The notes beneath the pieces are model-generated. The model did not search any database, was not told the origin of the DNA, and saw only the letters and a program-made list of their open reading frames with translations. The position numbers and the translations under genes are program-made. Below are positions 18,034-26,978 of a DNA stretch of 64,000 bases, in pieces. The stretch's first letter is position 1. Every line of letters starts with the position of its first letter. This stretch comes from Lachnospiraceae bacterium Zagget2 (GTDB lineage Bacteria; Bacillota; Clostridia; Lachnospirales; Lachnospiraceae): assembly GCA_001941045.1 (NCBI GenBank), contig MSHD01000023.1:78619-142618 (forward strand). The letters run 5' to 3'.

Positions 18034-18828
18034 ATGGACGGAACAAAAGACAAAGGACTTCTGGTGGTCAGCTTTGGCACGAGCGTCAATGAGACCAGGG
18101 AAAAGAATATCGACGCGATTGAGCGGCAGCTTGCGTTGGATTTTCCGGATCGCAGGCTGTATCGGGCGTGGACGAGCGGCATGATTATCCGAAAACTGAA
18201 AAAAAGGGACGGCATGCAGATTGACACCGTGCAGGAGGCCATGGAACGGATGCTGGCGGATGGAATCACGGAACTGCTTGTACAGCCGACGCATGTGATC
18301 AACGGCATTGAGAATGACGGCATGACGGCGGAAATTATGTCCTATGCAGATCGTTTTGCGCATATTTATATGGGGGCCCCGCTGTTGACCAGCGAGGAGG
18401 ATTCCCGCGCAGTCGTCAGCGCTCTGATGGAGGAGTGCGGGCCGCTTGCGGCGGATGAGGCTCTGGTGTTTATGGGACATGGGACGCTGCACTATGTCAA
18501 TCCTGTCTATGCGGCGCTGGATTACAGGTTCAAGGATATGGGTTATCCAAATGTCTTTGTCGGAACGGTCGAGGCTTATCCTTCCTTCGAGTCGCTGGTA
18601 AAGCTTGTGAAAGCCTATGGAGCAAAAAGGGTAATTCTGGCACCCTTTATGGTCGTGGCAGGGGATCATGCGGTGAACGATATGTCGGGACCGGAGGATT
18701 CCTGGCGGGAGCGTTTTCGCGCAGAGGGTTTTGAGGTAGAATGTGTGCTGAAGGGCATGGGAGAATATGAGGGCATCCGGAGGCTCTATGTGGAGCATGC
18801 GAGGTCAGCACTGCAGGCGCAGGAGTAA
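18034..18828 (+). CDS. cbiK: Anaerobic sirohydrochlorin cobaltochelatase CbiK
   Basis: This 264-residue class II chelatase inserts metal into sirohydrochlorin for anaerobic cobalamin synthesis; homologues can also give siroheme with iron. The opening LLVVSFGTSVNETREKNI, metal-binding histidine in FMGHGTLHYVNPVY and second histidine in VVAGDHAVNDMSG fit CbiK. No signal peptide is seen, so it is cytoplasmic. No other cobalamin genes are adjacent. A siroheme-type reductase is encoded at 39340, so a role in supplying that cofactor is possible but unproven. GGAGGA precedes the ATG. Confidence 0.92.
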   Translation: MDGTKDKGLLVVSFGTSVNETREKNIDAIERQLALDFPDRRLYRAWTSGMIIRKLKKRDGMQIDTVQEAMERMLADGITELLVQPTHVINGIENDGMTAEIMSYADRFAHIYMGAPLLTSEEDSRAVVSALMEECGPLAADEALVFMGHGTLHYVNPVYAALDYRFKDMGYPNVFVGTVEAYPSFESLVKLVKAYGAKRVILAPFMVVAGDHAVNDMSGPEDSWRERFRAEGFEVECVLKGMGEYEGIRRLYVEHARSALQAQE

Positions 18829-18870
18829 GGACGAGCAGGTGCAGGCTGAGAACCGTGATCTTGCCGGAAT

Positions 18871-18913
18871 GGAAAATGCCGCGTGACCTGTATGGACAGT
18901 CAGCGGCATTTTC
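18871..18913 (+). terminator. Probable cbiK terminator
   Basis: GAAAATGCCGC and GCGGCATTTTC form an 11-bp stem around a 20-base loop, with the T run inside the right arm. The remaining bases up to 19008 contain further hairpins but no gene that I can support. Confidence 0.55.
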
Positions 18914-19008
18914 TGTGTAACTTCTCTTTATAAGGGAGTCTTTACGTCGTTTCCCGGTGTTGCATTCGCAGGCAGTCATATCGCCTGCGGCCAGATGCCT
19001 CGAAGACG

Positions 19009-19563
19009 CTATCTTCGCGCGGGCATCGCCACGTGAAGGATTCTCTGGAAAGCCTCCAGAAATACATAGATGATTACTATATTCACGAAAAAGTTTACCG
19101 TGCACTTGATAAGCCGGCTCGTCAGCAGAACGCTCAGCGGCGTTCCGTACATGAGGTAGAGCCAGGCCGAGGTCAGCGTGACGCTGATGAGAAACTCGAC
19201 GAAAGCACAGGCCGCGGAGCGTACCTTTGAAATCCTGGAGCGGTAGAGCACCAGTCCGCAGAGTGCGCCGACGAGCGCATAGCTGAGGGAAAAGCCCGGG
19301 AAATAGGCGAATCCGCGGATGAAGCAGTTCAGTACATCGCCGAGAAAGCCGACCGTAAAGCCCATGACCGGTCCGCCGATCATGCCGGCGGCGATAAAGG
19401 CCAGGAAGCCGATGCGAATCTCGATAATCTCTGAGATTGGAATGTTGAACAGGGACAGCACCACATAAAGGGCGATGAGAAAGCCGCAGATACACAGATT
19501 CTGGACTTTGCACAGGTTTTGTACCTGGCTCTTAAAATTCAGAGCTTCTTTGGAAATCTGCAT
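19009..19563 (-). CDS. folT: ECF transporter substrate-binding component, folate type
   Basis: This 184-residue, very hydrophobic protein has about six transmembrane helices and the S-component features of energy-coupling-factor transporters: LSLFNIPISEIIEIRIGFL, then GGPVMGFTVGFLGDVLNCFI. The folate assignment rests mainly on the THF riboswitch directly upstream, which typically controls folT. The energising EcfA/EcfT subunits are not in this window and are probably shared, as in group II ECF systems. GGAGGTG precedes the ATG. Confidence 0.87.
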   Translation of the reverse strand: MQISKEALNFKSQVQNLCKVQNLCICGFLIALYVVLSLFNIPISEIIEIRIGFLAFIAAGMIGGPVMGFTVGFLGDVLNCFIRGFAYFPGFSLSYALVGALCGLVLYRSRISKVRSAACAFVEFLISVTLTSAWLYLMYGTPLSVLLTSRLIKCTVNFFVNIVIIYVFLEAFQRILHVAMPARR

Positions 19564-19686
19564 AAAAAATACACCTCCACGATGAAATGCAGGGTACAGG
19601 GAATGCTGCTGTGCAGGGGATTCCTCCGCAATGATAAGGGACCTGTCATAAATAATACTGGCACCACATCTGAGATGTACTCATAT

Positions 19687-19780
19687 GTAGCAACGGGCGC
19701 GAATCAAACACCGCAAGCCTTTCGGCTTTTCGTTCCGCGGCAACTCCCCATCCACGGATACTTAACGCGTAAGATTCTAC
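19687..19780 (-). ncRNA. Tetrahydrofolate (THF) riboswitch
   Basis: On the minus strand a P1 helix GTAG/CTAC encloses the conserved THF-I aptamer elements: GCGTTAAGT, GGATGGGGAGTTGCC, GGAACGAAAAGCC, and GCGGTGTTTGATTCG. It lies upstream of the folate transporter gene, as expected. The downstream segment (19564-19686) has a small hairpin but no clear T-tract terminator, so control may act at translation. The rest of this 383-base gap holds the promoter of the next plus-strand gene. Confidence 0.92.
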
Positions 19781-19870
19781 TTCGCTATTATTTACTTGCC
19801 AAAATCATAGCACAGCCTTGTGAATAATGCAACAGGTTTGTAGAAGTTTTCACAAATAAATTTGCAAATA

Positions 19871-19899
19871 TTGCATATAAAGCTATTTTTTGTTATACT
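19871..19899 (+). promoter_or_regulatory. Promoter of the acetate-kinase-like gene
   Basis: TTGCAT and TATACT are separated by 17 bases, in AT-rich DNA about 48 bases before the ATG. Confidence 0.65.
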
Positions 19900-19946
19900 G
19901 AACCCATATTTTTTGTGTTTTTTGAGAAAAAGGAGTTTTCGATACG

Positions 19947-21128
19947 ATGAAGATACTGGTATGCAACGCGGGGAGCACGTCCCTGAAATTCAAGCTTTTC
20001 AATATGCCGGGCGATCAGGTGCTCGCGGAGGGAAGAGTGGAGCGCGTCGGGAGTACGGACAGCGCAATTTTCCATTTCCGCAAGCCGGACGGCTTTCGGA
20101 TTGATCAGGAGAGGCTGTCGATTCCGACCTACACGGAAGGCATTCAGATGTTTCTTGACTGTCTGCTGGATCCGGAGCATGGGAGCCTGAAAGAGCTGAA
20201 GGAGCTTGAAAGGGTCGGCTTTAAGACGGTATTGTCGAAGAATTATTATGGTATTCACGAGCTGACGGAGGAAGTGCTGCGGGGGATGGAAGAATATCTT
20301 GTCGTCGCGCCTGCGCACAATATCCCCTATCTGGAAGCGATCCGGCAGTTTCAGAAGCTGACGCCGGACGCGATGCTGGTAGGCGCCTTTGAGACGGCTT
20401 TTCATCAGACGATTCCGCTGGAACGGAAAGTCTATGGTATTCCGTGGGAATGGCATGAGAAATACGGCATTGAGCGCATGGGTTATCACGGTGCGTCCCA
20501 CAGTTATGTTTCGGAGACGCTGACGGAACTCTACGGCTCCACCGGGAAGACGATCTCCTGTCACCTGGGCGGGAGCGGCTCGCTCTGCGCGATCGACGAG
20601 GGCAGGAGCGTGGACACGAGCTTCGGTCTCTCCCTGCAGGCGGGACTGATTCAGTCGAGCCGCAGTGGCGATATGGATCCTTTCATCATTCCTTTTCTGC
20701 TGAAGGAGGGAATGGAGCTGGATGAAATTCTGGAGGGCCTGACAAAGTATGGCGGTCTGCTGGGCATTTCCGGCGTCAGCGGCGATCTGCGCGATGTCAC
20801 TGCCGCGGCGGAGCAGGGAAATGAACGCGCCAGACTTGCGATCGACGTCTTCTGCAACGGCATCGTCCGCTATATCGGCGCTTACTATGCGGAGCTCGGT
20901 GGACTTGATCATCTGGTCTTTACCGGTGGGATCGGGGAGCATGGTACGAATGTCAGACAGATTGTCTGCGACCAGCTCCGCCACATGGGCGTTCTGCTCG
21001 ATCCGGAAAAAAATGTTTCCTGTACGGAAAATACCGTGATCTCTACGGAGGATTCTCCGGTGAAGATCCATGTAATTCCTGCAAATGAGGAGCTGGGAGT
21101 GGCGCGGAAGACCTACGCGTACAGATAA
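19947..21128 (+). CDS. ackA: Acetate/propionate-family kinase
   Basis: This 393-residue ASKHA-fold kinase makes ATP from an acyl phosphate. Motifs are VCNAGSTSLKFKLF, the catalytic-region MGYHGASHSYV and VFTGGIGEHGTNVRQ. Two family motifs diverge: the phosphate-binding loop is LGGSGSLCAIDEG where AckA normally has GNGAS, and SLQAGLIQSSRSGDMDP replaces TPLEGLMMGTRSGDIDP. No pta gene is adjacent. It may be a second acetate kinase, or act on another short acyl group; the symbol is by homology only. AAAGGAG precedes the start. Confidence 0.78.
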   Translation: MKILVCNAGSTSLKFKLFNMPGDQVLAEGRVERVGSTDSAIFHFRKPDGFRIDQERLSIPTYTEGIQMFLDCLLDPEHGSLKELKELERVGFKTVLSKNYYGIHELTEEVLRGMEEYLVVAPAHNIPYLEAIRQFQKLTPDAMLVGAFETAFHQTIPLERKVYGIPWEWHEKYGIERMGYHGASHSYVSETLTELYGSTGKTISCHLGGSGSLCAIDEGRSVDTSFGLSLQAGLIQSSRSGDMDPFIIPFLLKEGMELDEILEGLTKYGGLLGISGVSGDLRDVTAAAEQGNERARLAIDVFCNGIVRYIGAYYAELGGLDHLVFTGGIGEHGTNVRQIVCDQLRHMGVLLDPEKNVSCTENTVISTEDSPVKIHVIPANEELGVARKTYAYR

Positions 21129-21152
21129 GAGATTTCATCAGGAGGGCGGTGT

Positions 21153-21878
21153 ATGGGAACGCTGACGGTGCAGTGCCGGGATTTGTGGAAGAGCTATGGC
21201 AGGACGCCTGCCCTGCGCGGTGTGAATCTCGATCTTGAGAGCGGGCGGATCATCGGTCTGCTGGGACCGAACGGTTCCGGAAAGACGACGCTGATCAAGA
21301 TTCTGAACGGACTCTTAAAGCCGGAAGGCGGCGCACTGCGGATCGCCGGGCATGAACCAGGCGTCTATACGAAGTCTGTCGTCAGCTATCTTCCGGACAA
21401 GCCTTATTTTTCCGACTGGATGCGGGTGATGGATCTGATCGGATTGTTTCGCGACTTTTATGAGGATTTCGATGAAGAGCGCGCGGCAGGAATGTGCGCG
21501 GCGCTCGCCATTGATCCGCGGCTTCGGATGAAGTCGCTCTCAAAGGGAACGCAGGAGAAGGTTCAGCTGATCCTGGTCATGAGCCGCAGAGCGAAGCTTT
21601 ATCTCCTTGACGAGCCGATCGCCGGCGTTGACCCGGCGGCACGGGATTTCATTCTGACAACGATTCTGAATAATTATAACCCGGAGGCGACGGTGTTGAT
21701 CAGCACGCATCTGATTGCAGATGTGGAGAAGGTGCTGGATGAGGTGATTTTTCTTCAGAACGGGCAGATCCTTTGCCATGAGAGTGCAGAGGAACTGCGG
21801 CAGAAAGAAGGAAAATCTGTGGACGAAGTATTTCGGGAGCGATTCCGGATGAACCTGTACGAGGGTGGTGTGCGTTAG
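21153..21878 (+). CDS. ABC transporter ATP-binding protein
   Basis: This 241-residue ATPase has Walker A GLLGPNGSGKTTLIK (about residue 40), a signature motif in the degenerate form SLSKGTQEK, Walker B KLYLLDEPIAGVD and switch histidine ISTHL. It is closest in style to the YtrB/GntR-linked exporters of Firmicutes. The membrane partner follows immediately (no gap), so the two form an exporter or membrane-stress ABC system. No regulator of the GntR family is adjacent. Confidence 0.9.
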   Translation: MGTLTVQCRDLWKSYGRTPALRGVNLDLESGRIIGLLGPNGSGKTTLIKILNGLLKPEGGALRIAGHEPGVYTKSVVSYLPDKPYFSDWMRVMDLIGLFRDFYEDFDEERAAGMCAALAIDPRLRMKSLSKGTQEKVQLILVMSRRAKLYLLDEPIAGVDPAARDFILTTILNNYNPEATVLISTHLIADVEKVLDEVIFLQNGQILCHESAEELRQKEGKSVDEVFRERFRMNLYEGGVR

Positions 21879-22721
21879 ATGCTGGGAAAGTTGATCAAAT
21901 ATGACATGCGCTCGATCTCCAGGGCCTTTATTCCGCTTTGGATTCTTGCGCAGATCGTCTCGCTGCTGTTCGGGCTTTCGGCGAACGCAACTTTTTCTGA
22001 TGATAATTCCATGCTTTACGGACTGTTCCTGAGTCTGGGCGGTGACGTTCTGACGACCGTGGTGAGCGTCCTCTTCTTCGGCATCCTCATTGCCCTTAGC
22101 GTCCTGACGCTGCTCTTTATCATTCAGCGCTTCTGGAAGGGGCTTCTGAAGGAGGAAGGGTATCTTGCCTTCACGCTGCCGGTCGAGACCTGGCAGCTCA
22201 TCATGGGCAAGGCAGTTTCAGCGCTGCTGGTCAGCGTGGTCAGTGCGCTTGTGGCGCTGATCTCCTTTGTATTTCTGGTTCTCTGCATGAAGGAGCTGCA
22301 CTGGCTTTTCTCCTGGGTCGGAGAGGCGTTTCGGAGCATGTTTCTCGAAAATCCAGTCTGGTGGTGTACAATGGCGGTACTCGCGATCCTTCTCTTTCTC
22401 TTTGCAACAGTGAGCAATATCTACCGCCTCTATGCGGCGATGGCGCTCGGGCAGCTTTTCGAGAATCATCGCGTGATCGGTGCCTTTGCCTCTTATCTGG
22501 GAATCAGTGTGGCACTCAGCGCGCTGACAGGGATACTGGGGGTGATCTTCACCCTGATTCTTGCTGTGTTTGATCTACAGTGGATAGAAGCGCTGCTGGA
22601 GCAGAGTGAGATCTTTGGTATTGTTGTGATGATTGCTCTCATCCTGTGGGCCGCTGTCGAGACCGCTGTCTACCATATTCTGACCGAATGGATTCTCTCG
22701 ACAAAGTTAAATCTGGAATAA
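21879..22721 (+). CDS. ABC transporter permease
   Basis: This 280-residue membrane protein has six predicted helices and is encoded directly after its ATPase. The first cytoplasmic stretch reads MLGKLIKYDMRSISRAF, and the segment FWKGLLKEEGYLAFTLPV is typical of ABC-2-like permeases paired with such ATPases. The substrate is unknown. Its end overlaps the convergent coaBC gene by 15 bases, leaving no room for a terminator between them. Confidence 0.8.
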   Translation: MLGKLIKYDMRSISRAFIPLWILAQIVSLLFGLSANATFSDDNSMLYGLFLSLGGDVLTTVVSVLFFGILIALSVLTLLFIIQRFWKGLLKEEGYLAFTLPVETWQLIMGKAVSALLVSVVSALVALISFVFLVLCMKELHWLFSWVGEAFRSMFLENPVWWCTMAVLAILLFLFATVSNIYRLYAAMALGQLFENHRVIGAFASYLGISVALSALTGILGVIFTLILAVFDLQWIEALLEQSEIFGIVVMIALILWAAVETAVYHILTEWILSTKLNLE

Positions 22722-23894
22722 GCGGTCGAGGATGCGCTGTGCCGCTTCCTCCTTGCTCATGAGCGGAAGTTCCTCTGCGCCGTCCTTCGTGATCAGCGTG
22801 AGCACGTTTGTATCGGTGCCGAATCCCGCGCCGTCTGTCTTTAGATTATTCGCTGCAATCATGTCCACGTGTTTTTTTTCAAGTTTCACGCGGGAGTTCT
22901 CCAACATGTGTTCTGTCTCCATTGAGAAACCGCACAGGCGCTGTCCCTCACGGCGGTGTTCGCCGAGGTATTGTAGAATATCGGGGGTTCTCCTGAGAGG
23001 GATGCTCATGTCGCCTTCTTTTTTCTTGACTTTTTCCCTGCTGACTGTGGACGGTGTGTAGTCTGCGACTGCGGCAGCTTTGATGACGGCGTCCTGCTCA
23101 GGAAAACGGGCGCATACCTCGCGGAACATGTCCTCCGCTGAGACGATCGGGACGACATCCACAAAAGGCGGTGGTGTAAGTGTGGTCTGGCCGGTGACAA
23201 GCGTCACATCCGCGCCCCGCAGCATTGCAGCGCGTGCGATGGCATAGCCCATCTTTCCGCTGGAATGGTTCGTGATATAGCGCACCGGGTCGATTGCCTC
23301 CTGCGTAGGCCCGGCAGTGACGAGTATTTTTTTCCCGCTTAAATCCTTTTCACAGGCAAGTTCCCTGGTGATATAGGAAAGCAGCGTCTCCGGTTCCGGC
23401 ATCTTTCCTGCGCCTGTATCGCCGCAGGCCAGATGACCGCTGGCCGGTTCGATGATCTGCCAGCCGTAGCGTTTCAACGCGGCAAGATTATCCTGTACGA
23501 CCGGATTCTCGTACATGGCGGTGTTCATCGCCGGGGAGAGCAGCAGCGGACAGCGGCAGGCCAGCACCGTGGTCGAAAGCATGTCGTCCGCGATGCCGTG
23601 GGCGAGTTTGCCGATGATATTGGCGGTAGCCGGAGCTATGAGCACGAGATCCGCCCGTTTCGCGGCGGAGATATGCTCCACTTCAAAGGTGAAATTCCGG
23701 TCGAATGTGTCGGTCAGGCATTTATGGCCGGTCAGCGTTTCGAAGGTGACCGGCGTGATGAACTGCTGCGCGTTTCTGGTCATGATGACCTGTACGTCGC
23801 AGTGCAGCTTCTTCAGCGTGCTCGCAAGGGATGCGGTCTTATAGGCGGCGATGCTCCCGGTGACGCCGAGCAGCACGCATTTATTCTTCAACAT
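22707..23894 (-). CDS. coaBC: Bifunctional phosphopantothenoylcysteine decarboxylase / phosphopantothenate-cysteine ligase
   Basis: This 395-residue CoaBC carries out steps two and three of CoA synthesis. The FMN-dependent CoaC half opens VLLGVTGSIAAYKTASL and has the PAMNTAMYENP motif and ACGDTGAGKM. The CoaB half begins ILVTAGPTQEAIDPVRYI, followed by NHSSGKMGYA. The start at 23894 has AAGGAGG eight bases before it; an upstream extension of the frame crosses the coaX promoter. It is divergent from coaX, so two CoA genes share a control region of about 100 bases. Confidence 0.95.
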   Translation of the reverse strand: MLKNKCVLLGVTGSIAAYKTASLASTLKKLHCDVQVIMTRNAQQFITPVTFETLTGHKCLTDTFDRNFTFEVEHISAAKRADLVLIAPATANIIGKLAHGIADDMLSTTVLACRCPLLLSPAMNTAMYENPVVQDNLAALKRYGWQIIEPASGHLACGDTGAGKMPEPETLLSYITRELACEKDLSGKKILVTAGPTQEAIDPVRYITNHSSGKMGYAIARAAMLRGADVTLVTGQTTLTPPPFVDVVPIVSAEDMFREVCARFPEQDAVIKAAAVADYTPSTVSREKVKKKEGDMSIPLRRTPDILQYLGEHRREGQRLCGFSMETEHMLENSRVKLEKKHVDMIAANNLKTDGAGFGTDTNVLTLITKDGAEELPLMSKEEAAQRILDRLFQI

Positions 23895-23936
23895 GGGGAA
23901 AACCTCCTTCTCTTCCATCAGTGTGGCATAAAACGA

Positions 23937-23965
23937 TGGAAAAGTAAAGGAAAACATGCTACACT
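23937..23965 (+). promoter_or_regulatory. Putative coaX promoter
   Basis: TGGAAA, 17 bases, TACACT, about 34 bases before the coaX ATG. The -35 match is weak. Confidence 0.4.
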
Positions 23966-23998
23966 GTCCATAATAAAATCTGACAGGAGAATACGCAT

Positions 23999-24766
23999 AT
24001 GATACTTGCAGTAGATATCGGAAATACAAATATTGTGGTGGGCTGCGTCCGGGGGGATGAGATCTGCTTTGTGGAGAGTCTCTCGACGGTCTCTACCAGA
24101 ACGGAGCTGGAGTACGCGATCAGCTTTAAGAGCATTATGGAGCTGCATGACGTTTCGATTAGAGAACTGGACGGCGGTATTATCTCCTCGGTTGTGCCGC
24201 CGGTGACGAATATTGTCCGGCGCTCGATGGAAAAGATTCTGAACCGGGAAGTGATGGTCATCGGGCCGGGTGTGAAGACCGGGCTCAACATTCTGATGGA
24301 CGATCCGCGGCAGGTCGGCAGCGACCGCATTGTGAATGCGGTTGCGGTGGTCAACGAGTATCCGGTGCCCGCGGCGATTATTGATATGGGGACGGCCACG
24401 ACGATCTGTGTGGTTGATGCGAAGAAAAATTATATCGGCGGAGCGATCATTCCGGGCATGCGTATTTCCGCGGACACGCTGACGGCCCGCACCGCGCAGC
24501 TGCCGAAGATCAGCCTGGAGGCGCCGGCGCGGCTGATCGGGAAGAATACGGTCGACTGTATGAAGAGCGGCGTTTTTTATGGAAATGTGGCGCTGATTGA
24601 TGGCATGCTCGACCGTATGGAGGAGGAGCTGGGAGAAAAGCTGACTGTCATCGCGACGGGCGGCCTCGCAAAGACGCTGATCCCCTATTGCAGACGTGAA
24701 ATCATCCTTGACGACGCGTTGCTGCTCAAGGGCCTGAAGATTATTTATGAAAAGAATCAGAGCTGA
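23999..24766 (+). CDS. coaX: Type III pantothenate kinase
   Basis: This 255-residue ASKHA kinase starts CoA synthesis. The phosphate-binding motif is VDIGNTNIVVG, the pantothenate/catalytic region is RQVGSDRIVNAVA, and a second nucleotide motif is IDMGTATTICVVD. Length fits type III enzymes, which are not feedback-inhibited by CoA and use a monovalent cation. CAGGAGA lies before the ATG. It abuts the convergent M50 protease gene with no spacer. Confidence 0.95.
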   Translation: MILAVDIGNTNIVVGCVRGDEICFVESLSTVSTRTELEYAISFKSIMELHDVSIRELDGGIISSVVPPVTNIVRRSMEKILNREVMVIGPGVKTGLNILMDDPRQVGSDRIVNAVAVVNEYPVPAAIIDMGTATTICVVDAKKNYIGGAIIPGMRISADTLTARTAQLPKISLEAPARLIGKNTVDCMKSGVFYGNVALIDGMLDRMEEELGEKLTVIATGGLAKTLIPYCRREIILDDALLLKGLKIIYEKNQS

Positions 24767-25441
24767 TCAGAGGATCCCGGTCGGAAGTGTGGGCAGGTGA
24801 ATCAGTATCAGGTAGATGATCCGCCACATCCCGTTCAGGATTGCATTGTCCAGATATGACAGCGGGCGGCTTAAGGCTCCCGATACGAGCAGTACGATCA
24901 ATATCAGGCTGCCGTACAGCTGATAACGCTGATAGAAGCGTCTGACGGCCGGGATCAGTTCCTCGAGTACATGGGAGCCATCGAGCGGCGGGAAGGGGAT
25001 CAGGTTGAAGACGCCGAGACCGATGTTGATGATCGCGCTGTAGTAGACAAGCAGGATGATCGTATCCCACAGCGAGGAATCGGCGGGGGCGTAGAGCAGG
25101 GTGAGGCCATAGATCAGCAGGGAAAGGAAAGCCAGAATGAAATTTGTCACCGGTCCGGCGAGCGACACGAGGATGATGCCCTTTTTCTGGTCGCGGTAAT
25201 AGCGCGGGTTGATCGGGACAGGCTTCGCCCAACCCATGTGAAAGATGAGCAGGCAGATCGTTCCCATGAGGTCAAAGTGTTTCAGAGGATTCAGGGAGAG
25301 ACGCCCCGAAGCGCGCGGCGTCGGATCGCCGAGCTGGTCCGAGACCCAGCCGTGGGCGCATTCATGGAGGATGATGGCGATCATCGCGCCCGGAATCACA
25401 TACAAAATGGACTGAAGTTGGGAAAGATAGTAGTTGAGCAT
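24767..25441 (-). CDS. Site-2 protease family (M50) membrane metalloprotease
   Basis: This 224-residue rhomboid-sized intramembrane protease candidate has the zinc motif HECAH in the first long helix (about residues 26-30) and the second zinc ligand region NLIPFPPLDGSHV. Four to six hydrophobic segments are present. The family cleaves membrane-anchored regulators; short members without PDZ domain, as here, are common in Clostridia, often near scpA/scpB, which are not seen. The substrate is unknown. Confidence 0.87.
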   Translation of the reverse strand: MLNYYLSQLQSILYVIPGAMIAIILHECAHGWVSDQLGDPTPRASGRLSLNPLKHFDLMGTICLLIFHMGWAKPVPINPRYYRDQKKGIILVSLAGPVTNFILAFLSLLIYGLTLLYAPADSSLWDTIILLVYYSAIINIGLGVFNLIPFPPLDGSHVLEELIPAVRRFYQRYQLYGSLILIVLLVSGALSRPLSYLDNAILNGMWRIIYLILIHLPTLPTGIL

Positions 25442-25522
25442 GACGTCATATCTCCTTCTGAATGTTTGTTCGCTCTCCTATGCATTATAGCGTATAAACT
25501 TCAGAAAGAAAAGAGAGGTGTA

Positions 25523-26149
25523 ATGGTGAAGAAAAAATATTGTCTGTGGCTCACGGCAGTTCTTTTATCGGTTCTGCTGGCAGGCTGCGGAGATCATGCG
25601 GCAGACGGGACAGAAACAGACGAGGCAGAGACAGACGAGGCAGAGACAGATCTGGCGACACCGATCCGTATCTGGGGCGTCGTGACGGATACTTACGACA
25701 GCGTGATTGTCGTTGACAACCAGTCAGATGTGTCCTCGACAGGGGAAATCGAGCTGACGATCGGCGAGGAGACTTATGTGCTGGACGCCTCCACAGGGTT
25801 GCCGGTATCGCTGGATGAGGTGGAGACCGGCAGTTTTGAGGCCTATCTGGGGCCGGAGATGACGATGTCTCTGCCGCCGCAGACGACACCTTATGTGGTG
25901 ATTGTAAACATTCCCGAGGACAGCCGCACGCCGCAGTATGCGATAGCGGCAAAAGTCGAAGAGGTTGACGGTGGCTTAAGTCTGACCGCCACGGACGGGC
26001 GCATTTACAGGATTCCGGACGATGCGCGGATTACGCCTTATCTTACAAAGAATATCGTAACTCTGGAAGATATCGAGGTGGGAACGGCCTGTCTGATCTG
26101 GGCGGATGATGATGGCGAGGCGCAGACCGTGATGCTCTTTGCAGAGTGA
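25523..26149 (+). CDS. Small lipoprotein of unknown function
   Basis: This 208-residue protein has a lipoprotein signal (KKKYCLWLTAVLL then LLAGC, lipidated Cys 22), a short acidic repeat (TDEAE repeated) as linker, and a beta-rich domain with two halves: RIWGVVTDTYDSVIVVDN and, later, AAKVEEVDGGLSLTATDGR. The paired pattern of 'value with default settings' resembles extracellular beta-barrel domains of Firmicutes lipoproteins, but I recognise no family. The start is ATG 25523 behind AGAGAGGTG; the longer upstream frame is antisense to the M50 gene. Confidence 0.75.
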   Translation: MVKKKYCLWLTAVLLSVLLAGCGDHAADGTETDEAETDEAETDLATPIRIWGVVTDTYDSVIVVDNQSDVSSTGEIELTIGEETYVLDASTGLPVSLDEVETGSFEAYLGPEMTMSLPPQTTPYVVIVNIPEDSRTPQYAIAAKVEEVDGGLSLTATDGRIYRIPDDARITPYLTKNIVTLEDIEVGTACLIWADDDGEAQTVMLFAE

Positions 26150-26183
26150 TGTGTGAACAATGGAAAGGGGATAAAGGGGAATT

Positions 26184-26960
26184 ATGAACCAGGCACAGAA
26201 GGAAGCCTATTTTGCGCGCATAAAGCTGGCAGTCGCCGATACAACAGGGGAAAAAGAGCTGTCGATGCTGATCCGCGCACATCTGGAACATATTCCGTTT
26301 GAAAATCTGACGGTGTATGATTTCCACCAGGTGCCGGACCTTGCGGAGGAGGCGCTGTTTGACAAGATTATTGTGCAGAAAAGGGGCGGCTACTGTTTTG
26401 AGCTGAACAGCCTGTTTCTGGCGCTTTTGCGGAAACTTGGCTATGACGCCTGTCCGATCGCAGTACGTATTATCCGGAATCGTCCCGCCCTGCCGCCGGT
26501 TGCTCATATGGGAGTGATAGTACGGGAGGCGGGAAAGAAGTATTACTGCGATGTCGGTTACGGCGGGCCGGGACCGAAGGGGCTTGTGCACCTGCGGGAG
26601 GGAGTGCAGGAGATATACGGCGATACCTTTCGTGTGACGACGATGGACACAGACTATCGGATCGAGCGCCTGCATAAGGGAGAGTGGGAAGGAATCCTGC
26701 AGTTTGAGGATCATCTGTTCCGGGAGGTTGATTTTACGCCGCTGAATTTCACTGCCGCCACGAATCCGGAAGGCCTTTTCACCCGGAAAAGAGTTCTGTA
26801 TATTTATACACCGGACGGCAGTAAGTCGTTGCTGGATATGGAATTCACCCGGAAGGAAAACGGAGAGTTCCGGAAGACCACCTGTCAGAATAAGGAACAG
26901 CTTGAAAGCTGTCTGCTGGAAGAGTTTGGAATTCCCATCACACTTCCGGCATTTCGCTGA
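26184..26960 (+). CDS. Arylamine N-acetyltransferase (NAT)
   Basis: This 258-residue cysteine-type acetyltransferase carries the Cys-His-Asp triad: KRGGYCFELNSLFLALL (Cys about 72), PPVAHMGVIV (His) and DVGYGGPGPKG (Asp). The N-terminal HLEHIPFENLTVYD motif is typical of the NAT family. It acetylates aromatic amines and hydrazines from acetyl-CoA or a related acyl-CoA. In gut bacteria this family takes part in drug metabolism; the natural substrate is unknown. It converges on murD with 18 bases between. Confidence 0.92.
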   Translation: MNQAQKEAYFARIKLAVADTTGEKELSMLIRAHLEHIPFENLTVYDFHQVPDLAEEALFDKIIVQKRGGYCFELNSLFLALLRKLGYDACPIAVRIIRNRPALPPVAHMGVIVREAGKKYYCDVGYGGPGPKGLVHLREGVQEIYGDTFRVTTMDTDYRIERLHKGEWEGILQFEDHLFREVDFTPLNFTAATNPEGLFTRKRVLYIYTPDGSKSLLDMEFTRKENGEFRKTTCQNKEQLESCLLEEFGIPITLPAFR

Positions 26961-26978
26961 TATCGGAGTTTTTATAAA

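Noticed and set aside
24971-25522. Long N-terminal extension of the lipoprotein gene
   Set aside because: The extension is antisense to the M50 protease gene; the lipoprotein signal and ribosome site place the start at 25523.
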